Origin: Rhodobacter sp. SGA-6-6
GTDB taxonomy: Bacteria; Pseudomonadota; Alphaproteobacteria; Rhodobacterales; Rhodobacteraceae
Direction: 5' to 3'
Assembly (NCBI RefSeq): GCF_011043545.1
Contig: NZ_JAAKGP010000001.1
Coordinates: forward strand, 1-64,000
DNA length: 64,000 nucleotides
Both the position numbers and the translations under genes were made by a program. The notes under the pieces were generated by a model. The model was not told the DNA's origin, did not search any database, and saw nothing but the letters and a program-made list of their open reading frames with translations. Shown piece after piece: positions 46,605 through 55,303 of the stretch; within the stretch, counting starts at the first letter, position 1, and each line of letters starts with the position of its first letter.

Positions 46605-47329
46605 TGTGGCTCTCCGAACAGCCGCACCAGTTGCATCATCGCCGCGTCCAGCCGGGCCGGATCGGTGCCGCGGATCACCAGATTGGTGCCGAAGGCGCCG
46701 TTCAGGTTGAACGGGTAGGAGCCCATCGACAGGTCGGGATATTCCGCCGCCAGCTTGCCGAATTCCGCCGCGATCTCGCCCTCGCCGCGCAGCACCCGCA
46801 GCGACTGCGACAGCAGCGGCGCGCCGCCGGTCAGCGTCGGCAGGATGCCGGCCAGCATCGCCTCGAAGATCTTCGGCACCCCGGCCATGACATGGACATT
46901 GCCGATGGAGAAGCCCGGCGCCACCGAGACCGGGTTGTCGATCAGGGTCGCGCCCTCCGGGATGCGGGCCATGCGCTGGCGGGCCTCGTTAAAGGGCAGG
47001 CCCTGGCGGTCGTAATGCTCCTGCAGCAGCGCCATGGCATCGGCGCGCGGGCCGATCTGCGCCCCCATCGCCTCGGCCACCGCATCGGCGGTGATGTCGT
47101 CATGCGTCGGCCCGATGCCGCCGCTGGTGAAGACATGGTCATGGGCCGCCGACATCGCCCGCACCGCGGCGACGATGGCGGCATGGTCGTCGGCCACCAC
47201 CCGCGCCTCGCGCAGGTCGATGCCGACGCGGGTCAGCTCCCCGGCCAGGTAATGCAGGTTGGAATCCCGCGTCCGGCCCGAGAGCAACTCGTCGCCGATC
47301 ACCACCATCGCGCCCGTCGGATTACCCAT
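46601..47329 (-). CDS. MoaB/CinA-N family molybdopterin-binding-like protein
   Basis: A 242-residue protein with the MoCF_biosynth domain. AMVVIGDELLSGRTRDSNLHYLAGEL, VFTSGGIGPTHDDITADAVAEA and GNVHVMAGVPKIFEAMLAGILP are typical of the CinA N-terminal domain. The CinA C-terminal amidohydrolase domain is absent, as in the stand-alone COG1058 proteins that include nicotinamide-mononucleotide or pyrophosphate-acting members. ATG 47329 chosen; coupled to the GNAT gene; diverges from map. Confidence 0.88.
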   Translation of the reverse strand: MGNPTGAMVVIGDELLSGRTRDSNLHYLAGELTRVGIDLREARVVADDHAAIVAAVRAMSAAHDHVFTSGGIGPTHDDITADAVAEAMGAQIGPRADAMALLQEHYDRQGLPFNEARQRMARIPEGATLIDNPVSVAPGFSIGNVHVMAGVPKIFEAMLAGILPTLTGGAPLLSQSLRVLRGEGEIAAEFGKLAAEYPDLSMGSYPFNLNGAFGTNLVIRGTDPARLDAAMMQLVRLFGEPQ

Positions 47330-47445
47330 CTGTCCGCCCCTCTTGCCGCCTGCGCCCCGGGTATATCGCCGGCGCCGCGGCAATCCAACCGCCCTCTGGC
47401 GTTTCACGGCCCTTCCGCCTATGTAGGGCCCGAAAGGACCCCGCC

Positions 47446-48255
47446 ATGGAAGAGACCCGCGCCCGCATCACCCGCGAAGGCATCCGCATCTACGAGGATG
47501 CGGATTTCGCCGGCATGGCGAAGGCGGGGCGCTGCGCGGCCGAGATCCTGGACCTGGTGGCGCCGCTGGTGAAGCCGGGGGTGACCACCGGCGCGCTGGA
47601 CGATTTCATCCGCGGAGAGATCGAGCGGCGCGGCGTGACCTCGGCCACCATCGGCTACAAGGGCTATCAGCACGCCAGCTGTATCAGCGTGAACCATGTG
47701 GTCTGCCACGGGATTCCGGGCGCCAAGCTGCTGGCCGAGGGCGACATCTTGAACATCGACGTGACGGTGATCGTCGACGGCTGGTATGGCGACACCTCGC
47801 GGATGTATGTGGCGGGCACGCTGCCGCGGAAGGCCGAGCGGCTGATCGAGGTGACGCACGAGGCGCTGATGCGCGGCATCGCGGCGGTGAAGCCCGGCGC
47901 CACCTTCGGCGACATCGGCCACGCCATCCAGTCCTATGCCGAGGCCAACCGGATGTCGGTGGTGCGCGACTTCTGCGGACACGGGCTGGGCCGGGTGTTC
48001 CACGCGCCGCCGAACGTGCTGCACTACGGCCGCCCCGGCACCGGCCCGGTGCTGGAGGAAGGCATGTTCTTCACCATCGAGCCGATGGTGAACCTTGGCC
48101 GGCCCGAGACCAAGGTGCTGGCCGACGACTGGACCGCGGTGACCCGCGACAAGTCGCTTTCGGCGCAATACGAGCATTCGGTGGGGGTCACGGCCACGGG
48201 CTGCGAGATCTTCACCCTCTCGCCCGCCGGCAAGTTCTTCCGCACCTGGGAATAG
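47446..48255 (+). CDS. map: Methionine aminopeptidase, type I
   Basis: Removes N-terminal methionine from nascent proteins. In 269 residues the five metal ligands are Asp105, Asp116, His179, Glu212 and Glu243 (NIDVTVIVDGWYGDTS, CGHGLG, TIEPMV, YEHSVGV). Also SVNHVVCHGIPG with the substrate-contact His. Start ATG 47446. The following 214 bases up to the thuA-like gene contain no recognised feature. Confidence 0.96.
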   Translation: MEETRARITREGIRIYEDADFAGMAKAGRCAAEILDLVAPLVKPGVTTGALDDFIRGEIERRGVTSATIGYKGYQHASCISVNHVVCHGIPGAKLLAEGDILNIDVTVIVDGWYGDTSRMYVAGTLPRKAERLIEVTHEALMRGIAAVKPGATFGDIGHAIQSYAEANRMSVVRDFCGHGLGRVFHAPPNVLHYGRPGTGPVLEEGMFFTIEPMVNLGRPETKVLADDWTAVTRDKSLSAQYEHSVGVTATGCEIFTLSPAGKFFRTWE

Positions 48256-48469
48256 GCCGGGGAACACATCGCACTCCGGTCGGTTCGAGGCAGGCCCCCG
48301 CCCTCCCCTTCCCGTGCAGACCCGTCTCATCGTGTCATCCCCCGCCCCTCGCCCTGTCATCCCTGCGAAAGCACCGGGTCCCGCATCGCCCGCCTTCCCT
48401 ATCGACCCGTCTTCCAAACCGCTTTGACTCCCGCTACCCTTGCCCCGCAACCACAAGAGGAATCGGCCC

Positions 48470-49258
48470 ATGTCCAGGATCCGCGTCACCGTCTGGGGCG
48501 AGAACGTCCATGAACGGAAATCCGCCGTGGTCCGCGGCGTCTACCCGCAGGGGATGCACCAATGCATCGCCGATGCGCTGAACGCCGCCGGCGGGATCGA
48601 GGCCGGCACCGCCACGCTGGACCAGCCCGACCACGGCCTGCCGCCCGGCCGGCTGGAGGAAACCGATGTGCTGATCTGGTGGGGCCATGCCGCCCATGGC
48701 GAGGTCCGCGACGAGATCGTCGAGCGGGTGACGCAGGCCGTCTGGTCCGGCATGGGGGCGATCTTCCTGCATTCCGCCCATTTCTCCAAGCCGTTCAAGC
48801 GCTTGATGGGAACCCCCTGCAACCTGACCTGGCGCGAGGCCGGCGAACGCGAGCGTCTTTGGCTGACCTCGCGCAGCCATCCCATCGCCGCCGGCCTGCC
48901 CGACCATTTCGAGCTGGAGCACGAGGAGATGTATGGCGAGCCCTTCGGCATCCCCGACCCGATGGAGACCGTCTTCGTCTCCTGGTTCCAGGGCGGCGAG
49001 GTGTTCCGCTCGGGCGTGACCTACAAGCGCGGCGCCGGCAAGGTGTTCTACTTCCGCCCCGGGCACGAGACCTATCCGACCTATCACGACGCCAACATCC
49101 AGCGGGTGATCGCCAATGCCGTCCGCTGGGCGCACAATCCGGCGCCGCGGCTGGCCGATCCCTCCGCCGCCCCCAACATCCCGGTTGAAACCGCTTTGGA
49201 GCCGATCACCGAGCGCGGACCGAAGCTGCACGCCGCCGGAGAGGAAGGCTACAGATGA
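48470..49258 (+). CDS. ThuA-like trehalose-utilisation protein
   Basis: A 262-residue ThuA-domain protein (glutamine-amidotransferase-like fold): [57 protein letters not shown] and [16 protein letters not shown]. In rhizobia ThuA works with ThuB in the 3-keto-trehalose/sugar route. ATG 48470 has AGAGGAA upstream. The next gene, a Gfo/Idh/MocA dehydrogenase, overlaps by 4 bases, reproducing a thuAB-like pair. No sugar ABC transporter is in the window, so the actual sugar is unknown. Confidence 0.88.
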   Translation: MSRIRVTVWGENVHERKSAVVRGVYPQGMHQCIADALNAAGGIEAGTATLDQPDHGLPPGRLEETDVLIWWGHAAHGEVRDEIVERVTQAVWSGMGAIFLHSAHFSKPFKRLMGTPCNLTWREAGERERLWLTSRSHPIAAGLPDHFELEHEEMYGEPFGIPDPMETVFVSWFQGGEVFRSGVTYKRGAGKVFYFRPGHETYPTYHDANIQRVIANAVRWAHNPAPRLADPSAAPNIPVETALEPITERGPKLHAAGEEGYR

Positions 49259-50307
49259 CCGTCCGCCTGCTGATCCTCGGCACCGGCGGCATGGCCAATA
49301 CCCAGGCCGGGGCCTTTGCCGCGATCCCCGGCGTGAGCCTTGTCGCGGGCGTCGATCCGCGGCCCGAGCAGTTGGCCGCCTTCGCCGCGAAGCACGGGCT
49401 GCCGCGGACCTTCGCCAGCCTGCAGGAGGCGCTGGACTGGGGCGAGTTCGACGCGGCGACCAACGTCACCCCCGACGCGGCGCATCACGCCACCACCCTG
49501 CCGCTGCTGGCCGCGGGCAGGCATGTGCTGTGCGAGAAGCCGCTGGCGACCAATGCCCCGGACGCCGAGGAGATGGCACGGGCCGCCGCCGCCGCAGGAG
49601 TGGTCGCCATGGTCAACCTGACCTACCGCAACGTCCCGGCGCTGCAGCAGGCCGCGCTGATGGTGCGCGAGGGCGTGCTCGGCCCGGTCCGGCATTTCGA
49701 GGCCAGCTACCTGCAAAGCTGGCTGACCCAGCCGGCCTGGGGCGACTGGAAGACGGAACCGCAATGGCTCTGGCGGCTTTCCACCGCGCATGGGTCGAAG
49801 GGGGTGCTCGGCGATGTCGGCATCCATATCCTCGACTTCGCCACCTTCGTCGCCGGCGAGGAGGCGGTGGAGGTCTCGGCCCGGCTGGCCACCTTCGACA
49901 AGGCCCCGGGCGGGCGGATCGGCGATTATGCGCTGGATGCCAACGACAGCGCGACGATGCAGCTGCGGCTGGCGGGCGGGGCGCTCGGCGTGGTCCACGC
50001 TACGCGCTTCGCCAGCGGCCACCTGAACGACCTGCGGCTGCGCATCTACGGCGAGCGGGGCGGGCTGGAGGTGCGGTTCGAGGGCGCGGTGTCGTCGCTG
50101 TCCGCCTGTCTCGGCCCGGACATGCCGGCGGCGGCCTGGCGCCCGGTCGATTGCCCGCCGGTCCCCACCGTCTACCAGCGCTTCATCGACGCGATCCGGG
50201 GCGAGCGGCTGGCGGAACCCGGCTTCGCCCGCGGGGCGGCGCTGCAAAGGCTCCTGGACGCCGCCGAGGAAAGCGCCAAGGCCGAGGGGCGGGCGGTAAG
50301 GCTCTGA
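49255..50307 (+). CDS. Gfo/Idh/MocA-family oxidoreductase (ThuB-like)
   Basis: A 350-residue NAD(P)-dependent sugar or polyol dehydrogenase. The Rossmann start is [22 protein letters not shown] and the family's EKP motif is [18 protein letters not shown]. The C-terminal beta-sheet domain has [18 protein letters not shown], where Asp and His are likely catalytic. Coupled to the ThuA-like gene. A structured repeat lies 33 bases after the stop. Confidence 0.92.
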   Translation: MTVRLLILGTGGMANTQAGAFAAIPGVSLVAGVDPRPEQLAAFAAKHGLPRTFASLQEALDWGEFDAATNVTPDAAHHATTLPLLAAGRHVLCEKPLATNAPDAEEMARAAAAAGVVAMVNLTYRNVPALQQAALMVREGVLGPVRHFEASYLQSWLTQPAWGDWKTEPQWLWRLSTAHGSKGVLGDVGIHILDFATFVAGEEAVEVSARLATFDKAPGGRIGDYALDANDSATMQLRLAGGALGVVHATRFASGHLNDLRLRIYGERGGLEVRFEGAVSSLSACLGPDMPAAAWRPVDCPPVPTVYQRFIDAIRGERLAEPGFARGAALQRLLDAAEESAKAEGRAVRL

Positions 50308-50340
50308 ACGGTATTCGCTTTTGAAAATCCACGATCCGGC

Positions 50341-50548
50341 CGGGCGGGAGAAGGCGAGGCGCTGCCTCGCCCCGCCCGTGCGAACGAGGTCAACCGGAGA
50401 CATTGGTCACGCTAAACCCGAGAGGCCAGCGCCCGACCCCGGCGGGCGAGAAGCGCCCGCCGGGTCGGGGCGAGCGCTGGCCGGGCCTTTGGGGCCCGGC
50501 CGGACAAGGGGAAGCGTTGCGCTGTGGCGAAGACACACGCCTTCGCCA
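50341..50548 (+). repeat. Oriented structured intergenic element, copy 8
   Basis: Starts 33 bases after the dehydrogenase stop and ends 25 bases from a convergent gene. The palindrome centre is GCGAGGCGCTGCCTCGC and the third loop TTTGG. The final stem has one A in place of G (GGCGAAGAC), making an A-C mismatch. It is 12.7 kb from the nearest other copy, and none lies downstream of it in the window. Confidence 0.9.
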
Positions 50549-50573
50549 AGGAGACCGGAGAACCCGCCCGCCC

Positions 50574-50960
50574 CTACCCCATAGTCTCCAGGCAATGCCG
50601 GCGGAAGGCGCGTTTCAGCATGTCCAGTTCGGCGCGCAGCAGGTCGATCTCGGCGCGCAGGTCGTCTTCCATGGCGACGCCGGTGATGATGGTGAAATGC
50701 GCCAGGGTGTCGTCGCCGCGGCGGATCAGGAAGGTCTGCACCCCCTCGCTCAGCACCTCCGGCGGGATCGGCACCCGGACCTGGAAGTCGCCCTCGCGCC
50801 CGGGCACCGCCGCCACGGTCACGCCGGACAGCTTGCGTTCCTGATGCAGCACCTCCAGCTGCGGCACGGCGGCGCCCGCCCCCGAACCGGCCCCCGTCAG
50901 CACGCCTTCCCAGACCCCGGCGCGGATGCGCGTCTGAACCAGCTTCATCCCCTCGGCCAT
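50574..50960 (-). CDS. Small conserved protein with C-terminal coiled coil, unknown
   Basis: A 128-residue cytoplasmic protein. Residues about 1-90 form a beta-rich stretch (KLSGVTVAAVPGREGDFQVRVPIPPEVL, VQTFLIRRGDDTLAHFTIITG) and the end is helical with heptads (LRAEIDLLRAELDMLKRAFRRHC). No family recognised. ATG 50960 is 5 bases after the stop of the DUF6478-like gene, so they are co-transcribed. Confidence 0.72.
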   Translation of the reverse strand: MAEGMKLVQTRIRAGVWEGVLTGAGSGAGAAVPQLEVLHQERKLSGVTVAAVPGREGDFQVRVPIPPEVLSEGVQTFLIRRGDDTLAHFTIITGVAMEDDLRAEIDLLRAELDMLKRAFRRHCLETMG

Positions 50961-50965
50961 GGCCC

Positions 50966-51739
50966 TTACAACTCCGCTCTCGGCCTGCGGCTGACGGTCA
51001 CGTCGCGCAGGATGATCTGGTTCATCTCCGGCCCCTCGAAGATCAGGTCCAGCCACAGCTTCTCGACCCGCTTCTCGTTCACCTTGGTATAGGCGAGGTC
51101 GAATTCCACCATCACCTCTTCCTCGTTCAGCGGCAGTTCGCGCACGATCTGCTCGACGTTCGGCCCGTGCTTCACGTTCAGCCGGGCGAAGATCTCCAGC
51201 GGCTTCTCCATCTCGACGATGGCGTCCAGCCGGATCAGGTGGCGCAGCTTCAGGCCCTGCGCGGCCTCGGGCGGCAGGTCGAGCACCAGCGACAGGAAGC
51301 TGCCGTCGAACCTGAACACGTCCATGCGGAAGCCGAAGGGGGCCACGTCGGCCTCGCGCGTGTTGCGGATCTGGCGCACCGTCAGCTCGGACCTGCGGCA
51401 GTCGTGGAAGATGGTGGCGCCGTCGCAGACTTGCGCCCGGGCGGGGACCGAGGACATGCCGGGCAGCGGGATCTGGCCCTTCCACAGGTCGGGACGCCAG
51501 GCCCAGTCGGTGCCCATCGGCTTGCGGATCGCGGTGACGCCGATCACCGGCAGGGCAAGGCGGTATTCGGCCTGGTGGATCACCCGGTCCAGCTCGCGCC
51601 GCAGCTGGCGTGCACGGGAGCGGAGCGCGCGCAGCCCCTCCAACCCCATCTTCGGCGCCTCTTCCGCCGCCTTGCCCCAGCGGGCCAGCGCACGCCGGAA
51701 GACCAGCCGGTCCAGCACCTTGTCCAACTGCCCCGCCAT
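50966..51739 (-). CDS. DUF6478-like protein, unknown function
   Basis: A 257-residue protein that I recall as the DUF6478 family of Rhodobacterales (from memory, not checked). It begins with a basic helical region (LRALRSRARQLRRELDRVIHQAEYRL), followed by a beta-sandwich-like domain (DWAWRPDLWKGQIPLPGMSSVPARAQV, VFRFDGSFLSLVLDLP, ELPLNEEEVMVEFDLAYTKVNEKRVEKLWLDLIFEGPEMNQI). No catalytic motif is apparent. Start ATG 51739. It is followed by a small partner gene at 50574-50960. Confidence 0.78.
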   Translation of the reverse strand: MAGQLDKVLDRLVFRRALARWGKAAEEAPKMGLEGLRALRSRARQLRRELDRVIHQAEYRLALPVIGVTAIRKPMGTDWAWRPDLWKGQIPLPGMSSVPARAQVCDGATIFHDCRRSELTVRQIRNTREADVAPFGFRMDVFRFDGSFLSLVLDLPPEAAQGLKLRHLIRLDAIVEMEKPLEIFARLNVKHGPNVEQIVRELPLNEEEVMVEFDLAYTKVNEKRVEKLWLDLIFEGPEMNQIILRDVTVSRRPRAEL

Positions 51740-51863
51740 CGTTTCCCCGACCCGCAGTCTTTCCGTTACACATTCCGCACTGTTGCCGGCGCGGAAACGA
51801 TTCCCATATCACCGAAAACGTGTTGACAAGCCAACCCATTCCCCGGGGCATGAGGCAATTATT

Positions 51864-52436
51864 TCACGGGCTTGCGGCGTTCGCCCGCTTGATCCCGGTG
51901 ATCGCCCGCTCCAGGATCTCCCGGCCCTCCTCCAGCGGCAGGCCGCCCTGCGCCGGCGGGCTGACCGAGACCATCACCAGCCGCCCCTTCAGCCCGATGG
52001 CCGCGCGCCAGTAGGGGCCGGTCGCGCGGTCCTCCAGCCGGATCAGGAAGGCGCCGTCCCAGACCAGCGTCTCGCGCACGGCAACCGACCCGGCCTTGCC
52101 GTCGCGGGCCAGCGCGGCACGGCCGGCGGGGCTGCGGGCCCAGTCGGTCAGCGCCCGGGCGCCGGCCTTCAGGATGGCGGAGGAGCCTTCGCCCCCCACG
52201 CTGACGGTCAGCACCGCGGCGGGGACGGGGCGGTCGGCGGCACAGCGCCCGGCGATCACCAGCGCGCTTCGGCCGTCGTCATGGCTGGCGCGCGGGTCGA
52301 TGCAATAGCCTGCGGGCACCGCGACCGTCAGCGCCCCGCCCAGGACGGGGGTGACGGCAGCCCCCCCGCCCCCCGGCGCGACGCAGGCCGCCAGCAGAAA
52401 CAGCACCGGAAACGCCCTGCCGATCCAGATTGCCAT
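51864..52436 (-). CDS. Predicted lipoprotein, unknown function
   Basis: A 190-residue protein with a signal peptide and lipobox (RAFPVLFLLAACVAPGG, Cys at about residue 18). A compact domain follows: LTVAVPAGYCIDPRASHDDGRSALVIAGRCAADRP with two cysteines that may pair, then WRAAIGLKGRLVMVSVSPPAQGGLPLEEGREILERAI. No family recognised. ATG 52436 chosen. Confidence 0.78.
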   Translation of the reverse strand: MAIWIGRAFPVLFLLAACVAPGGGGAAVTPVLGGALTVAVPAGYCIDPRASHDDGRSALVIAGRCAADRPVPAAVLTVSVGGEGSSAILKAGARALTDWARSPAGRAALARDGKAGSVAVRETLVWDGAFLIRLEDRATGPYWRAAIGLKGRLVMVSVSPPAQGGLPLEEGREILERAITGIKRANAASP

Positions 52437-52513
52437 GGCTTGCAACGGCCCTCCCGCAAACTCCCGCTGCCGGGATAAAGGGCCGGAGGGATCAGGGCAA
52501 GCGGAAGCCGCGC

Positions 52514-52651
52514 TCAGCCCTCGGGCAGGCCGAGCGCGAACAGCACCGGCGACCCCGCCCAGAGCATCAGGAAGGTCATCGCCATCAGCAGGCACAGCCG
52601 CCAGCGCGGCATACCGCGGGGGCGGTCGGGGATTTGCAGCCAGTCGTCCAT
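52514..52651 (-). CDS. Small single-pass membrane protein
   Basis: A 45-residue ORF (ATG 52651; longer starts exist) with a cytoplasmic, Trp/Arg-containing N-terminus (MDDWLQIPDRPRGMPRW) and one hydrophobic helix (LCLLMAMTFLMLWAGSPVLFA). It lies upstream of and in line with the lipoprotein gene, 77 bases away. Small size makes the call tentative. Confidence 0.5.
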   Translation of the reverse strand: MDDWLQIPDRPRGMPRWRLCLLMAMTFLMLWAGSPVLFALGLPEG

Positions 52652-52818
52652 GCCCTCTCCTACCATGGCTTGCCGGGACATGCGCCCCCCGGGCCGGGCA
52701 ACAGCGCGTTTCCCCCTGCGCACAGGTTTCGCCCCAGGGATGTGCGGCCTGCCCGGGCCTTCCCCTTTCCCTGCCCATGCGCTAATGCGTTTTCCCGTTG
52801 ATCAAGGGACTGCCGCAG

Positions 52819-55239
52819 ATGAAATTCACCCTCTCCTGGCTCCGCGACCATCTGGAGACCGAGGCCCCGGTCGAGGCGATCGCCGAGGCGCTGACCGACC
52901 TCGGGCTGGAGGTCGAGGGGATCGAGGACCCCGCCGCCAGCCTGGGCGCCTTCCGCATCTGCAAGGTGATCGAGGCGGTGCAGCACCCCAACGCCGACCG
53001 GCTGCGGGTCTGCCGGGTGGCGACCTATCCCGACGGCCCCGGCGGGCGGATGGAAGAGGTGCAGGTGGTCTGCGGCGCGCCCAATGCGCGCACCGGGCTG
53101 GTGGGCGTCTTCGCGCCGGTGGGCACCCATGTGCCGGGGACGGGCGTGGACCTGAAGCCGGGCAACATCCGCGGCGTGGACAGCAACGGAATGCTCTGTT
53201 CGGAACGCGAGATGATGCTGTCGGACGACCACACCGGCATCATCGACCTGCCCGAGGATGCGCCGCTTGGCGAACGCTTCATCGACTACAAGGGCCTGAA
53301 CGACCCGGTGATCGAGATCAAGGTGACGCCGAACCGCCCCGATGCCCTTGGCATCCACGGCATCGCCCGCGACCTTGCGGCGCGCGGGCTGGGGCGGCTG
53401 ATCCCGCCGCAGGTGCCGATGATCGAGGGCGCCTTCCCCTCGCCGATCCGGGTGGAGATCGACCCGGCGCTGAAGGAGAAGGGTTGCCCGCATTTCGCCG
53501 GCCGGCTGATCCGCGGCGTGAAGAACGGCCCCTCGCCCGACTGGCTGCAGGCCCGGCTGAAGGCGATCGGGCTGCGGCCGATCTCGGCCCTGGTCGACAT
53601 CACCAACTTCTTCACCTATGGCTGGAACCGCCCGCTGCACGTCTTCGACGCCGACAAGGTGATGGGCGGCGTCCTGCGCGTCCATCCCGCCAAGGGCGGC
53701 GAAGAGTTCCTGGCGCTGGACGGCAAGACCTATACCCTTTCCGCCGGCCAGATGGCGATTTCGGACGACGCCGGAGTGGCATCGCTGGCCGGGATCATGG
53801 GCGGCGAGCATTCGGGCTGCACCGAAGCCACGGTGAACGTCTTCCTCGAATCCGCCTGGTGGGACCCGATCACCGTCGCCGCCACCGGCCGGGCGCTGAA
53901 GATCAACTCCGACGCCCGCTATCGGTTCGAGCGCGGGGCGGACCCGGCCTTCACCCTGCCGGGCCTCGACATGGCGACGCAGATGATCCTCGACCTCTGC
54001 GGCGGCGAGGCCTCGGCGGTGGCGCAGGACGGCGCGCCCCTGGACACCAGACGCAGCTACCGGCTGAACCCGGCGCGGGTGGTTTCGCTGGTCGGCATGG
54101 ACATCCCCGAGGCCGAGCAGCGCCAGACGCTGACCGCGCTCGGCTTCCGCATGGCCGGCAACGAGGCGACGCCGCCCAGCTGGCGGCCCGACATCCTGGG
54201 CGAGGCCGATCTGGTGGAAGAAGTGGCGCGGATCGCCAGCCTGACCCGGCTGAAGGGCGCGCCCCTGCGGCGGGCCGAGCCGGGGGTGCCGAAGCCGATC
54301 CTGACGCCCTTGCAGCAGCGGGAGAAGGCGGCGCGGCGGCAGATCGCGGCGCTCGGCTACAACGAATGCGTGACCTACAGCTTCATCGACGCCCGCGCCG
54401 CTGCCCTGTTCGGCGGCGGGACCGAGGCGGTCCGGGTGGAGAACCCGATCTCGTCCGAGATGACGCATCTGCGCCCCGACCTGCTGCCCGGCCTGCTGGC
54501 GGCGGCGGCGCGCAACCAGGCGCGCGGCTTCATGGACCTGGCGCTGTTCGAGGTCGGCCCCGCCTTCCAGGGCGGCGAACCCGGGGAGCAGCACCTGCAG
54601 GCCGCCGGCCTGCTGGTCAGCGCCGCGGCGGCGCGCGATCCGCACGGGTCGCGCCGGATGGTGGACGTCTTCGACGCCAAGGCAGATGCCGAGGCGGTGC
54701 TGGCCGCGCTCGGCGCGCCGGCGAAGGTGCAGATCACCCGCAAGGCGGCGGGCTGGTGGCATCCCGGCCGGTCGGGCGTGATCGGGCTGGGGCCGAACGT
54801 GCTGGCCACCTTCGGCGAGGTGCATCCGCGGGTGCTGGCGGCGATGGATGTGAAGGGGCCGGCGGTGGCCTTCACCGTGCTGGTGGCCAACGTGCCGCAG
54901 CCCAAGGTCAAGACCCCCACCCGCCCGGCGCTGGCGATCAGCGACCTTCAGGCGGTGGAACGCGATTTCGCCTTCGTGGTGGATGCGCGGGTCGAGGCGC
55001 TGACCGCGGTGAACGCCGCGCAGGGCGCCGACAAGGCGCTGATCGAAAGCGTCCGCGTCTTCGACCAGTTCACCGGCGAGAAGGCCGAGGCGCAGATGGG
55101 GGCGGGCAAGAAGTCCATCGCCTTGACCGTGCGGCTGCAACCCGGCGAGAAGACCCTGACCGATGCAGAGATCGAGGCGGTCTCGGCGAAGATCGTCGAG
55201 AAGGTGGCCAAGGCCACCGGCGGGGTGCTGCGGGGCTGA
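52819..55239 (+). CDS. pheT: Phenylalanine-tRNA ligase beta subunit
   Basis: Partner of PheS in the alpha2-beta2 enzyme that charges tRNA-Phe. The 806-residue beta subunit shows the N-terminal MKFTLSWLRDHLET start and the EMAP-like tRNA-binding domain (about 40-150, ICKVIEAVQHPNADRLRVC). B3/B4 editing is seen in SALVDITNFFTYGWNRPLHVFDADKV, B5 in SYRLNPARVVSLVG, a catalytic-like core with SYSFID-type YNECVTYSFIDARA, and a C-terminal FDX-ACB domain (PALAISDLQAVERDFAFVVD). ATG 52819 chosen. pheS is not adjacent: the 5' neighbours are minus-strand small genes. Confidence 0.96.
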   Translation: MKFTLSWLRDHLETEAPVEAIAEALTDLGLEVEGIEDPAASLGAFRICKVIEAVQHPNADRLRVCRVATYPDGPGGRMEEVQVVCGAPNARTGLVGVFAPVGTHVPGTGVDLKPGNIRGVDSNGMLCSEREMMLSDDHTGIIDLPEDAPLGERFIDYKGLNDPVIEIKVTPNRPDALGIHGIARDLAARGLGRLIPPQVPMIEGAFPSPIRVEIDPALKEKGCPHFAGRLIRGVKNGPSPDWLQARLKAIGLRPISALVDITNFFTYGWNRPLHVFDADKVMGGVLRVHPAKGGEEFLALDGKTYTLSAGQMAISDDAGVASLAGIMGGEHSGCTEATVNVFLESAWWDPITVAATGRALKINSDARYRFERGADPAFTLPGLDMATQMILDLCGGEASAVAQDGAPLDTRRSYRLNPARVVSLVGMDIPEAEQRQTLTALGFRMAGNEATPPSWRPDILGEADLVEEVARIASLTRLKGAPLRRAEPGVPKPILTPLQQREKAARRQIAALGYNECVTYSFIDARAAALFGGGTEAVRVENPISSEMTHLRPDLLPGLLAAAARNQARGFMDLALFEVGPAFQGGEPGEQHLQAAGLLVSAAAARDPHGSRRMVDVFDAKADAEAVLAALGAPAKVQITRKAAGWWHPGRSGVIGLGPNVLATFGEVHPRVLAAMDVKGPAVAFTVLVANVPQPKVKTPTRPALAISDLQAVERDFAFVVDARVEALTAVNAAQGADKALIESVRVFDQFTGEKAEAQMGAGKKSIALTVRLQPGEKTLTDAEIEAVSAKIVEKVAKATGGVLRG

Positions 55240-55277
55240 CCTCCTCGCCGACTTCGTCGCTCGTCGGAGCGAGGAGG
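55240..55277. terminator. Bidirectional terminator between pheT and RTX gene
   Basis: CCTCCTCGC (55240-55248) pairs with GCGAGGAGG (55269-55277), with a smaller CGAC/GTCG hairpin inside. It directly follows the pheT stop and lies 26 bases from the convergent RTX gene stop. Confidence 0.7.
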
Positions 55278-55303
55278 AGCCGAAGGCGAACGACGCGCCG
55301 CGA

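Noticed and set aside
51823-51828. TTGACA as a sigma-70 -35 box
   Set aside because: On the plus strand no suitable -10 follows and no plus gene starts nearby. The minus-strand reading (TTGTCA with TATGGG) has a spacer of only 15 bases and is too weak to list.
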